Shown here: positions 55,568-63,150 of the stretch, piece by piece | Position numbering within the stretch: position 1 is the stretch's first letter | How the letters are laid out: each line of letters opens with the position of its first letter | Assembly (NCBI RefSeq): GCF_947498515.1 | Contig: NZ_CANMKO010000006.1 | Coordinates: 124,001 to 188,000 of the forward strand | From: an uncultured Pelagimonas sp. | GTDB taxonomy: Bacteria > Pseudomonadota > Alphaproteobacteria > Rhodobacterales > Rhodobacteraceae | Length of the DNA stretch: 64,000 bases | Direction: 5' to 3' | The notes under the pieces: model-generated | Told to the model about the DNA's origin: nothing | Databases searched by the model: none | Seen by the model: the letters and a program-made list of their open reading frames with translations, nothing else | Made by a program: the position numbers and the translations under genes

Positions 55568-57112
55568 TTAGTTATACTGACGGTCGTAGGCCGCTTGCAT
55601 GACTTCCAGCACCTTGCTGTAACCGCGATTTTCAAGCTGAGCTTGATAGTCGGCCCAATCGGCTTCGACGTCACCCGTGCCCAAGATCCAGGCCTGTTGA
55701 CGCTCAAGCATATAGGTCCGCAGCTGTGCGTTGTACTTGTCGTAAACCTTCTGCTCGTCGGCGTTCAGGGACACACCCAAGAACTGATCGATCAAATAGT
55801 CACCTTCGTCATAAAGCGCGATGCCTTCGAGGGCGAACTCGTTCGACCATTGCTTTTCATACTCGTAGTCTTGGAAGTAACCGCGGGCATGAAGCTGGGC
55901 ACCGATCTGGTACAGCGAGGAGTTAACCGGACCTGCGTCCAAGAACTCTTGGGTGAACTGTGGCTCGCCATCAACCAATGTGTACTGAGCGCCTTCGACA
56001 CCAAAGTTGACCAGATCACGACCCTCGGGAGAGAACCAGAAGTCAAAGTATTTGATGGTTTCAACGGGGTGCTCGTTGGTGCCACCCATCGCCCAGCCAT
56101 CAGGCTTGAACGGGATACGGCGGTGTTCTTCGATACGCTTGCCCGAAATCGAGGCCGGCGGCGCGAAGGCTTTGAAGGAGAACCCTTCGATGTCTGCAGA
56201 CAAACGGTTGTAGCCGGAGGTCGAGGCAAACCAATCGTGGGTCATGCCACCCATGTTTTCGGACAAGAGAAATTCGCGCGACGACGACCCACGGGTAAAG
56301 ATTTCCGCGTCGATCAGACCTTCGGCATACCACTCTGCAAGGTTCTTGATACCTTCACGATAGCCTTCACCGGCATAGGGATGCGCCAGTTTGCCATCGG
56401 TCACGTAGTAGTCGTGATAGGTATCAGAACCGGAAGACCGACCGTCCCATAGCGTCACAAGACGGATCAGCTCTTCCCATTGACGGGCAAAGTAAGGCAC
56501 TTCGTCTTTTTTGCCATTGCCGTTTGGATCGCCATCACGGAACGCCTCAAGAACTGTTTTCAGCTCATCAACATTGTTGGGGATCTCAAGACCCAGCTTT
56601 TCAACCCAGTCATAGCGGATGAAATAGGCACGACCATATTTGCCGTCAGGCAGATACGGGATGTAGTACATGTTGCCATCCGACGAGGTGATCGCCGATT
56701 TCACGTCGGGATGTGAGTCAAAGTAGGCCTTCATATGCGGCGCATGCTCTTCGATCAGATCGTTGAGCGGGGTAAACGCGCCCTGTGGACCATATTGGTT
56801 CACAACATCACGGATACGCGACGTGCCGATGATGTCAGGCAATTGGCCAGAGGCCAGCAAGAGGTTGATGGCTTCGTCACTTTGTGGCGTGTTCGACCCA
56901 AAGGTCTTGTTCTTGAGATGAATATTGGTCATCTCGCGCGCGGTCTGCTCTACCGGCCAGTCTTCATCGTAGCTGGTATAGCGCTTGTGGTGCATGTGAA
57001 TCGTCAGCTCAAGCGGCTCGTCGACAATTTTGGAACCATGGCCATCGGCCAAGACCGGAGTGGTCATCATGGTCGACGCCAGCGCCAGTGCGGTTATCGT
57101 TAGTTTCTTCAT
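55568..57112 (-). CDS. algQ: Alginate-binding protein, AlgQ1/AlgQ2-like
   Basis: A 514-residue periplasmic solute-binding protein with a signal peptide (TITALALASTMMTTPVLA, cleavage near residue 22). Residues 195-204 read DPNGNGKKDE: Asp195, Asn197, Asn199, Lys201, Asp203 and Glu204 have the spacing of the calcium site of Sphingomonas AlgQ2. This large cluster of binding proteins takes polymeric or oligomeric alginate rather than monosaccharides. ATG 57112 has GGAGGACTACC before it. It follows the two permease genes, with a 47-base gap. Confidence 0.92.
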   Translation of the reverse strand: MKKLTITALALASTMMTTPVLADGHGSKIVDEPLELTIHMHHKRYTSYDEDWPVEQTAREMTNIHLKNKTFGSNTPQSDEAINLLLASGQLPDIIGTSRIRDVVNQYGPQGAFTPLNDLIEEHAPHMKAYFDSHPDVKSAITSSDGNMYYIPYLPDGKYGRAYFIRYDWVEKLGLEIPNNVDELKTVLEAFRDGDPNGNGKKDEVPYFARQWEELIRLVTLWDGRSSGSDTYHDYYVTDGKLAHPYAGEGYREGIKNLAEWYAEGLIDAEIFTRGSSSREFLLSENMGGMTHDWFASTSGYNRLSADIEGFSFKAFAPPASISGKRIEEHRRIPFKPDGWAMGGTNEHPVETIKYFDFWFSPEGRDLVNFGVEGAQYTLVDGEPQFTQEFLDAGPVNSSLYQIGAQLHARGYFQDYEYEKQWSNEFALEGIALYDEGDYLIDQFLGVSLNADEQKVYDKYNAQLRTYMLERQQAWILGTGDVEADWADYQAQLENRGYSKVLEVMQAAYDRQYN

Positions 57113-57159
57113 GGTAGTCCTCCCTAAAACTTTGATATCGTTGATTTCGCTTCCAAAGA

Positions 57160-58041
57160 TCACTCTTTTACTCCTCCCAAAAGGATGCCTTTGTTGAAGT
57201 ATTTCTGAACAAACGGGTAGATGATCAGGACCGGGATAATCGAACAAACGATGATCGCGGCGGTGACCGTCTCGACCGAATAGGGTGCCGTCAAAAGGGT
57301 CGAGGCAAACTCCTCGTCATCTGACAGGGTGGCGATGATCTGGCGCAGATATACCTGCAACGGAATCTTGCTTTCGTCCTGCAACAAGACCATTGCCCAA
57401 AAGAAGCCGTTCCACCGAGCAACGATGCAGAACAAAGTCACGGTAGCAATGGCCGGTTTCGACAATGGAACAAAAACCTTCCAAAGCACCTGGAATTCAT
57501 TTGCGCCATCCATCCGTGCCGCTTCTTCAAACGACGCTGGGATGCTTTCAAAGAAGTTGCGCAACAGGATTATGTTAAAGGCGTTACACGCAAAGCCGAT
57601 GATCAGGCCAAAGTAGCTATCCATCAGCCCCAGATCACGCATGTTCAAGAAGAACGGGATCATCCCGGCGTTGAACCACATGGTAAAGGCCACCACGAGG
57701 TTCCAGAACCGGCGACCGATCAGTTGCGGCCGCGACAGGGCATAGGCCCCCGGAATGATGATGATCAGGCTCATCAACGTTCCGCCGATCGTATAGATGA
57801 ACGTGTTCAGATAGCTGCGCCAGAATTCCGGCTCGCTTAGCACCCGTTCATAGGCGGCAAGCGTCAGGTCAACTGGTGTTAGGATGACCTTGCCCGCCGT
57901 CGCCGCAAAGCCGGAGCTAAACGAAACCGCTGCGATGTAGATGAACGGATATAGCGTAGATAGCGCGAATATCCCGATCAGAACCATGTTGGCGATTACA
58001 AAGAGCTTATCACCACGAGAATAGAGATTCATTTTTGCCAT
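57160..58041 (-). CDS. algM2: Alginate ABC transporter permease, AlgM2-like
   Basis: A 293-residue inner-membrane permease with six helices. The cytoplasmic EAA loop is EEAARMDGANEFQVLWKVFVP. C-terminal YFNKGILLGGVKE is typical of the carbohydrate ABC permease (AlgM2/LplC) group. It pairs with the AlgM1-like permease ten bases upstream. Assignment to alginate comes from the AlgQ and PL15 neighbours. Confidence 0.9.
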   Translation of the reverse strand: MAKMNLYSRGDKLFVIANMVLIGIFALSTLYPFIYIAAVSFSSGFAATAGKVILTPVDLTLAAYERVLSEPEFWRSYLNTFIYTIGGTLMSLIIIIPGAYALSRPQLIGRRFWNLVVAFTMWFNAGMIPFFLNMRDLGLMDSYFGLIIGFACNAFNIILLRNFFESIPASFEEAARMDGANEFQVLWKVFVPLSKPAIATVTLFCIVARWNGFFWAMVLLQDESKIPLQVYLRQIIATLSDDEEFASTLLTAPYSVETVTAAIIVCSIIPVLIIYPFVQKYFNKGILLGGVKE

Positions 58042-58051
58042 TGTTCAGCCC

Positions 58052-58969
58052 TCACCACAGCGATGTGCGCGATACACGGCGCGAGATTGTGTTGGCGGTC
58101 ATAACCAGAACAAAGGCGACCACAGCGTTGAATAGACCGGCCGCGGCGGCGACATCGTATTGTCCGCCCTGCAAACCCTGTCGGTAGATGAAGGTGTTGA
58201 TCACATCCGCGGTTTGATACGTCGCGGGCTGATAAAGCAGGATGACAAGTTCAAACCCGATTTCCAGAATGTTCCCGATACGAATGATCAACATGATGAT
58301 GATCGTCGGCATGATCGACGGCAGTGTGATTTTCCACATCATCTGCCAACGGCTTGCCCCATCAACCACCGCGCTTTCGTAGAGCGACGGATTAACCCCG
58401 GCGATGGCCGCAAGGAAGACGATGGAACTAAAGCCCGCCTCCTGCCAAATGCCCGACCCGATGAAGATCGGCCTAAACCATTCCGGTTTGGTGAGGAAGT
58501 AGATCGGCTCAATCCCGAACCACCCTATGATCGTGTTCACAATCCCCGCCGAGGGCGAGAACGCGGTCACCACAATCCCGGCAATAATCACGGTCGAGAT
58601 AAAGTGCGGCAGGTAGACAAGTGTCTGTGCGGTTTTCTTGTAGGTCTGGTTCAGGATTTCGTTGAACATCAGCGCGAGGATGATCGGCATTGGAAATCCG
58701 AACATCATCGACAACGCGCTGATAATCACTGTGTTTTTCAAGGCGCGAACAAAGGTGTCGCTCTCAAATAGGGTTTGGAAATGCTCAAACCCGACCCACG
58801 GGCTCCCGGCGATACCGCGGAAGATGCTGTAGTCTTTAAAGGCGATCTGCAACCCGTACATGGGTTTGTAGAGAAATAGGATAAACCAGATGATTGTCGG
58901 GGCGAGCAGCACATATATCTGCCATTCACGGCGCATATGCTGCAAAAACCAGGCGAGTTTCTTTTGCAT
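58052..58969 (-). CDS. algM1: Alginate ABC transporter permease, AlgM1-like
   Basis: A 305-residue permease with six helices and the LplB/AlgM1-type start REWQIYVLLAPTIIWFILFLYKPM-like, shown here by IAFKDYSIFRGIAGSPWVG. The EAA loop is YESAVVDGASRWQMMWKITLP. It lies 11 bases after algS and 10 bases before algM2, an uninterrupted transporter cassette. Confidence 0.9.
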   Translation of the reverse strand: MQKKLAWFLQHMRREWQIYVLLAPTIIWFILFLYKPMYGLQIAFKDYSIFRGIAGSPWVGFEHFQTLFESDTFVRALKNTVIISALSMMFGFPMPIILALMFNEILNQTYKKTAQTLVYLPHFISTVIIAGIVVTAFSPSAGIVNTIIGWFGIEPIYFLTKPEWFRPIFIGSGIWQEAGFSSIVFLAAIAGVNPSLYESAVVDGASRWQMMWKITLPSIMPTIIIMLIIRIGNILEIGFELVILLYQPATYQTADVINTFIYRQGLQGGQYDVAAAAGLFNAVVAFVLVMTANTISRRVSRTSLW

Positions 58970-58980
58970 CTCGCCCTCCC

Positions 58981-60081
58981 TTAACCTTGGGTGGGATGGG
59001 CAAAGACATCCCCCGTTTCAGCGTCGAAAACTTTGATTTTCTCGGCGTTGATATAGACCTTGTCCACGTCATAAAGGTGGTCAATATCCCCGTGGGTCTC
59101 GGTCTTGATCACAAATGGCGTGTCGCCCACATGGGTGTGTAACAACGCCTCGGAGCCCAGCGTTTCCACCAAATCCAAGTCCAATGGAATGGCGCTTGCC
59201 CCGTCAACTGGGGTGATCAGAGCGTGCTCGGGTCGAATGCCGACAACCACTTTGCGCCCGGCCTGACCTTGCAACTGGGGCAGTTTAGGAAGCTTAACTT
59301 TGGTCTCACCAAGCGTCGCAAATGGTGCGTCATCGCCGCCTTCGACCACTGCCGTCAGCTGGTTCATCGGCGGAGAACCGATAAAGCCCGCGACAAAGGT
59401 ATTCACAGGATTGTTGAACAAATCCATCGGGCGGCCGATTTGTTCGATCCGACCGTCACGCATAACAACAATCCGGTCCGCCAGTGTCATGGCTTCGACC
59501 TGATCGTGCGTCACGTAAATGCTGGTCACGCCCAAACGCTTGTGCAGGCGCTTGATCTCGGCGCGCATCTGGGTACGCAGCTTGGCGTCCAAGTTGGACA
59601 GAGGCTCGTCAAACAGAAAGACTTCGGGGTGACGAACGATGGCGCGCCCCATTGCAACGCGTTGACGTTGACCACCAGAGAGGTCCGCCGGCCGACGATC
59701 AAGGTAATCCGTCAGCCCAAGAATCTCTGCCACTTCAGACACCGATTTGGCGATCTCAGGCTTTTTGACTTTGCGAATCCGCAGACCAAAAGCGATGTTT
59801 TCAGCAACATTTAGATGCGGGTATAGCGCGTAGTTTTGGAACACCATGGCCACATCGCGATCCTTTGGCGCGACATTGTTCACGTGTCGGTCCGCGATAG
59901 TTAGATTCCCATCCGAGATCTCCTCGAGCCCGGCAATCATACGCAACGTTGTCGACTTCCCGCAGCCGGATGGGCCGACGAGCACAACAAATTCTTGCGG
60001 TTCGATCTGTAGATCGATGCCATGCACAACCTGCGCGGCTCCGTAGCGTTTGACAATCTTGTCTAGGACTACACCCGACAT
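58981..60081 (-). CDS. algS: Alginate ABC transporter ATP-binding protein, AlgS/UgpC-like
   Basis: A 366-residue ATPase of the MalK/UgpC class. Walker A is GPSGCGKSTTLR, the ABC signature LSGGQRQRVAMGRA and Walker B VFLFDEPLSNLDAK. The C-terminal regulatory TOBE domain (about 240-366) includes VVGIRPEHALI. It overlaps the upstream gntR gene by 13 bases. Full-length form and location make it the motor of AlgM1M2. Confidence 0.93.
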   Translation of the reverse strand: MSGVVLDKIVKRYGAAQVVHGIDLQIEPQEFVVLVGPSGCGKSTTLRMIAGLEEISDGNLTIADRHVNNVAPKDRDVAMVFQNYALYPHLNVAENIAFGLRIRKVKKPEIAKSVSEVAEILGLTDYLDRRPADLSGGQRQRVAMGRAIVRHPEVFLFDEPLSNLDAKLRTQMRAEIKRLHKRLGVTSIYVTHDQVEAMTLADRIVVMRDGRIEQIGRPMDLFNNPVNTFVAGFIGSPPMNQLTAVVEGGDDAPFATLGETKVKLPKLPQLQGQAGRKVVVGIRPEHALITPVDGASAIPLDLDLVETLGSEALLHTHVGDTPFVIKTETHGDIDHLYDVDKVYINAEKIKVFDAETGDVFAHPTQG

Positions 60082-60914
60082 GTTTCCTCCACTTTCACTG
60101 CCGCGGCTTTGACGGCTCTTGAGCGACGCGCGCGTGTTGGTAAATGCGCCGTCTCATTAAGTTTCTCGATGAATTCCAAAATACCGGGCTGCTCTTCGAG
60201 GATGCGAAGCTTGCCCTCTAGTGATCCAATATGCGAAACGAGTTCCGCCTGAGCCGCATCGGGATCCCCTGCCAAAACCGCAACCACGATAGACTTGTGA
60301 TCGGCAATGGCTTGCTTGGAGCGCCCTAGGTTTTGCATGCCAAGCAAATGACGAATACGAAACACGTCCACCTGAGACCGCTCGATCGCCCCCCAAACAC
60401 CGGCAACACCGGCCATCTCGACGAACAACTTGTGAAGACCGACATCGGCTTTGAAATAGGCCGGATAGTCACCAGAGCGACATGCGCGCTCTTGCTCAGT
60501 GATCATCATCATCAGTTGCGTTGCAAAACTATCCCGGTCCGGATTTTGCGCCGCCAAGCGGATGGCGGAAGCTTCCAAAGACAGCCGAACGAAACAGGCT
60601 TCTTTGTAGCGAGCAAGGTCGATTGGCATTACATAGGTGCCGCTCTTGGGAACAATTTTAACAAGTCTGGCGACTTCTAATCGGATAAGCGCCTCTCGGA
60701 CCGGTGTCTTTGAAGCGCTAAATGCTTCTGCAATTTCCTGCTCTGACAAAAGCTGCCCCGGATGCAGGTCCAGCGACACGATCAAGCCGCGTAAAACCTC
60801 ATAAAACTGCGTGGATAAAGGCCCAGCACCACTTAGCTGGCACGAATGCAAGGAATCAGCGACACTGCGCTGCTGCGCAAATCGTGCCTCTATCTCCTCC
60901 ACAGTGCTGACCAT
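60069..60914 (-). CDS. GntR-family (FCD) regulator of the alginate operon
   Basis: A 281-residue regulator. The winged helix has LHPGQLLSEQEIAEAFSASKTPVREALIRLEVARLV-type features, seen in SKTPVREALIRLE. The FCD ligand domain (about 110-240) has metal-ligand-like His residues (KADVGLHKLF, RIRHLLG, IADHKSIV). ATG 60914 with GGAGGG upstream is chosen; a GTG precedes it. As the first gene of the operon it probably senses an alginate breakdown product and controls both itself and divergent kdgF. Confidence 0.88.
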   Translation of the reverse strand: MVSTVEEIEARFAQQRSVADSLHSCQLSGAGPLSTQFYEVLRGLIVSLDLHPGQLLSEQEIAEAFSASKTPVREALIRLEVARLVKIVPKSGTYVMPIDLARYKEACFVRLSLEASAIRLAAQNPDRDSFATQLMMMITEQERACRSGDYPAYFKADVGLHKLFVEMAGVAGVWGAIERSQVDVFRIRHLLGMQNLGRSKQAIADHKSIVVAVLAGDPDAAQAELVSHIGSLEGKLRILEEQPGILEFIEKLNETAHLPTRARRSRAVKAAAVKVEETCRV

Positions 60915-60945
60915 CACACCCCTCCCAAGGCGATTGATGCAGTAA

Positions 60946-60957
60946 CTGATATATCAG
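60946..60957. promoter_or_regulatory. Palindrome CTGATATATCAG, likely core promoter/operator of the gntR-alg operon
   Basis: A perfect 12-bp palindrome 32 bases upstream of the gntR start. On the minus strand TTGTAA (60970-60975) lies upstream and GATATA inside the palindrome would serve as -10, so a bound dimer would block RNA polymerase. Confidence 0.5.
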
Positions 60958-60974
60958 AAGCCAAATTCTTACAA

Positions 60975-60991
60975 TACAAATTTTTACAAAT
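60975..60991 (+). promoter_or_regulatory. Direct repeat TACAAAT-N3-TACAAAT, copy 1
   Basis: TACAAAT occurs at 60975-60981 and 60985-60991, ten bases apart (one helical turn). It lies 61 bases upstream of the gntR start. An identical arrangement lies near kdgF (61214-61230). Confidence 0.6.
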
Positions 60992-61180
60992 GAGGAAGGT
61001 CTCGACGATCCATATTATTTATTTATTATCAGTAGATTATGGGAATCCTCCTTCGTTGAGATGGGCGTGTGCCATTATCCTCAACCACAAAACGATCCAA
61101 AAAATAACAAGTAAAGATAGAGATTCGCAAACCAATGCGATCATGAGAGACAATTTTGGAGACCAGAAAGCGGTGAACCG

Positions 61181-61209
61181 TTGACTGATTGGGTCGTGAC
61201 CCTTATTCA
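61181..61209 (+). promoter_or_regulatory. Candidate kdgF promoter
   Basis: TTGACT (61181-61186), a 17-base spacer holding GGGTC-GT-GACCC, and TATTCA (61204-61209). Transcription would start near 61216, within the direct repeat that follows, so a bound protein there would block initiation. Confidence 0.45.
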
Positions 61210-61213
61210 ATAT

Positions 61214-61230
61214 TACAAATAAATACAAAT
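61214..61230 (+). promoter_or_regulatory. Direct repeat TACAAAT-N3-TACAAAT, copy 2
   Basis: TACAAAT occurs at 61214-61220 and 61224-61230 with the same 10-base period and orientation as copy 1. It ends 26 bases before the kdgF start codon and overlaps the predicted transcription start. Confidence 0.6.
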
Positions 61231-61256
61231 CCTGCACCTAACCAAGGGAACTTGCC

Positions 61257-61604
61257 ATGATCATTCAGTCCGACAGCCCAGACGCATGGATGGAAGCTGC
61301 ACCCGGCTCTCAGCGCCGCATCCTATGCCACAACAAAGACATCATGATGGTGGAGTTTCGGTTTGAAACCGGAACCAAAGCACCCCTTCACAATCATCCA
61401 CATACGCAGACAACCTATGTCGATTCTGGTCGGTTTGAATTTACCGTAGGCGACGAAACTAAGATTTTGGAACCCGGCGACGGAATGGTCATCCCATCCA
61501 ATGTCATGCACGGCTGTGTTTGCCTCGAAGCTGGCTCGCTCAAAGACGCCTTTGCCCCACGGCGTGACGATTTCCTCGAAGCGCACGGTATTCCGGTCGA
61601 TTAA
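61257..61604 (+). CDS. kdgF: KdgF-like cupin, unsaturated uronate lineariser
   Basis: A 115-residue single cupin. KdgF speeds the opening of the cyclic 4,5-unsaturated monouronates released by alginate or pectate lyases. The metal-binding motif HNHPHTQTTYVDSGRFEF holds His45, His47 and Gln51, and the second motif has His85 in SNVMHGCVCLEAG; the end TFAPRRDDFL-type (AFAPRRDDFLEAHG) is also KdgF-like. ATG 61257 follows AAGGGAA. It is divergent from the alginate operon and its 3' end overlaps the convergent gntR gene by 4 bases. Confidence 0.9.
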   Translation: MIIQSDSPDAWMEAAPGSQRRILCHNKDIMMVEFRFETGTKAPLHNHPHTQTTYVDSGRFEFTVGDETKILEPGDGMVIPSNVMHGCVCLEAGSLKDAFAPRRDDFLEAHGIPVD

Positions 61605-62356
61605 TTGCCTATCGGGCCTTCGAAAACACGGTTGCGGGCGTTTTCAACATGCGCCCGCATCGCCAAACGAGATGCCTCTGGATCGCGCTTTTCAATCGCG
61701 TTGAAAATGGCGTGGTGTTCTTCTTGAACCAATTCCAAACGATCCTGCGGCTTGGTAAGCGACAGGTTCCGCGTCAGATTCATACCGGTCAGAATGTTGC
61801 TTTTCATCGACGTACGTGCGGCCAGGAAATACTGATTGTCAGACGCCGAACAGACCGCGACATGGAAATCCTCGTCCTCATCAACGCCAAGACGCCCTTC
61901 GAGAACACAACGGTCAAGCTCGGCCAGAGTGGCGCGCAAACGTTCCATATCAGATTCTGAACGACGCAATGCCGCCAAATAGGCCGCTTCACTTTCGATT
62001 GCGGCCCGAAACTCAAACGTTCGCTGAATATCGGCGATAGACCCAACCGGGGCAAAATCCAAAACTGCGTTTTCGGGACGCCGTTGGACAAATGAGCCAG
62101 AGCCCTGACGTGATACGATGACACCGTCTTCGCGAAGTTGCTTTAACGCCTGACGCAGAACCGGACGGGACACTTCAAGTTGTTCGCTAAGCGCATGTTC
62201 GGTCGGGAGTTTCGCCCCCACCGCGATCTCACCGCTGGCGATCATACTCAGAACGCTTTCATAGACACGATCAGACAAAGTGCGATCCCGCACTGGCCTG
62301 TCTGCACTTGCCGCCTTACTCCCCGAGGCTGCTATCTGCCGTTTTGGTGTCTCCAC
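61601..62356 (-). CDS. GntR-family (FadR-type) regulator, second of the locus
   Basis: A 251-residue regulator with winged helix LPTEHALSEQLEVSRPVLRQ and REDGVIVSRQGSGSFV, followed by an FCD domain (about 100-235: FEFRAAIESEAAYLAALR, EEHHAIFNAI, RAHVENARNRV). It is the last gene of the TRAP-rraA-gntR unit; its start overlaps the rraA end by 25 bases. Likely effector is a uronate intermediate. It differs clearly from the first GntR protein at 60069 and is not a recent duplicate. Confidence 0.88.
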   Translation of the reverse strand: METPKRQIAASGSKAASADRPVRDRTLSDRVYESVLSMIASGEIAVGAKLPTEHALSEQLEVSRPVLRQALKQLREDGVIVSRQGSGSFVQRRPENAVLDFAPVGSIADIQRTFEFRAAIESEAAYLAALRRSESDMERLRATLAELDRCVLEGRLGVDEDEDFHVAVCSASDNQYFLAARTSMKSNILTGMNLTRNLSLTKPQDRLELVQEEHHAIFNAIEKRDPEASRLAMRAHVENARNRVFEGPIGN

Positions 62357-63075
62357 GATGCGAACTTTTCTTTCGTTTTTGGGTCGGTTGGCGGGTACAA
62401 TCCAAACGTAGATGCACCGCTTTTGACCATTTCCATAACAAAGTCTTCAAAGACTGTCATTTCGATTGCTTCATTCGCCACATCTTCTGCCAAATGGGCA
62501 GGCACACATACCACACCTTCGTTGTCCCCCACGATGATATCACCGGGGAAAACCGCCACGCCGCCACAGGCGATTGGGTCGTTGACCGCCACCGCGTGGT
62601 GCTTGGTTAGATTGGTCGGCGCGCTGGGGCGGCTGTGATATGCGGCCATATCCAGCTGGGCAATTTCTGGTGTGTCGCGGAATCCGCCATCGGTTACAAC
62701 CCCTTGGCACCCGCGCTGTTGTAACCGCGTCGCGAGAATGCAGCCGGCGGAGGCAGCCGTTGCATCTTGCCGCGCGTCGATCACGAACACCGCCCCTTCG
62801 GGGCACTCCTCAACGCCTTTGCGCTGGGGGTTCTCGCGATCTTCAAACGAGTCCAACCCATCAAGGTCCTCACGGGCAGGGATGTAGCGCAGAGTGTAAG
62901 CCGGGCCGACCATATTCGGCCCGGGCCTAAGGCGTTGCGGCCCTTGCAAAAAGATGTTGCGCAATCCACGCGCAAACAACGCCGTTGTAAGGGTGGCTGT
63001 GCTCACCTGCATCAACTTGTCCCGCAACGTGTCCGACATTCCAGCGTCATGATCGAAGGTTTCACGAAAAGTCAC
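62332..63075 (-). CDS. RraA-family protein (HMG/CHA aldolase-like)
   Basis: A 247-residue protein of the RraA/dimethylmenaquinone-methyltransferase-like fold, which includes class II pyruvate aldolases. The active-site motif is GCQGVVTDGGFRDT, with the Asp-Gly and Arg-Asp pairs of active aldolases retained, plus DIIVGDNEGVVCVP. A GTG at 63075 has GGGAGAGAG before it; ATG 63039 (MSDTLRDK) is the alternative. Lying between a TRAP permease gene and gntR, it is more likely a sugar-acid aldolase or lyase than an RNase E inhibitor. Confidence 0.85.
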   Translation of the reverse strand: MTFRETFDHDAGMSDTLRDKLMQVSTATLTTALFARGLRNIFLQGPQRLRPGPNMVGPAYTLRYIPAREDLDGLDSFEDRENPQRKGVEECPEGAVFVIDARQDATAASAGCILATRLQQRGCQGVVTDGGFRDTPEIAQLDMAAYHSRPSAPTNLTKHHAVAVNDPIACGGVAVFPGDIIVGDNEGVVCVPAHLAEDVANEAIEMTVFEDFVMEMVKSGASTFGLYPPTDPKTKEKFASWRHQNGR

Positions 63076-63108
63076 AGCTCTCTCCCTTAGTATTTCAGTC
63101 GCAGTCGC

Positions 63109-63140
63109 TGCACGCCGGATTTATTAAAAAGCGGCGTGCA
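63109..63140 (-). promoter_or_regulatory. Stem-loop between the TRAP permease and rraA-like genes
   Basis: TGCACGCCG and CGGCGTGCA form a perfect 9-bp stem with a 14-base AT-rich loop, 10 bases after the permease stop. No T-run follows on the minus strand, so mRNA protection or partial termination is more likely than full termination. Confidence 0.5.
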
Positions 63141-63150
63141 CATAGAACCC

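Larger units (their letters stand above)
60915..61256. other. AT-rich divergent control region, gntR-alg operon / kdgF
   Basis: This 342-base gap is markedly AT-rich against its flanks and carries both divergent promoters. Structured elements listed separately are the palindrome CTGATATATCAG, two copies of TACAAAT-N3-TACAAAT and a candidate kdgF promoter. An open frame for a 66-residue hydrophobic peptide (61037-61237, minus) covers part of it but lacks a ribosome site and is not called. Confidence 0.75.

Noticed and set aside
55595-56452. 285-codon open frame antisense to algQ
   Set aside because: Mirror of the binding-protein gene; composition follows the coding strand opposite.
61037-61237. 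66-residue hydrophobic peptide in the gntR/kdgF gap
   Set aside because: No ribosome site, covers the predicted kdgF promoter and operator; hydrophobic peptides arise easily from AT-rich DNA.
60915-61256. AT-rich region as an attachment site or island boundary
   Set aside because: No integrase, tRNA or flanking direct repeats of att type; the AT-richness is explained by two promoters and operators.
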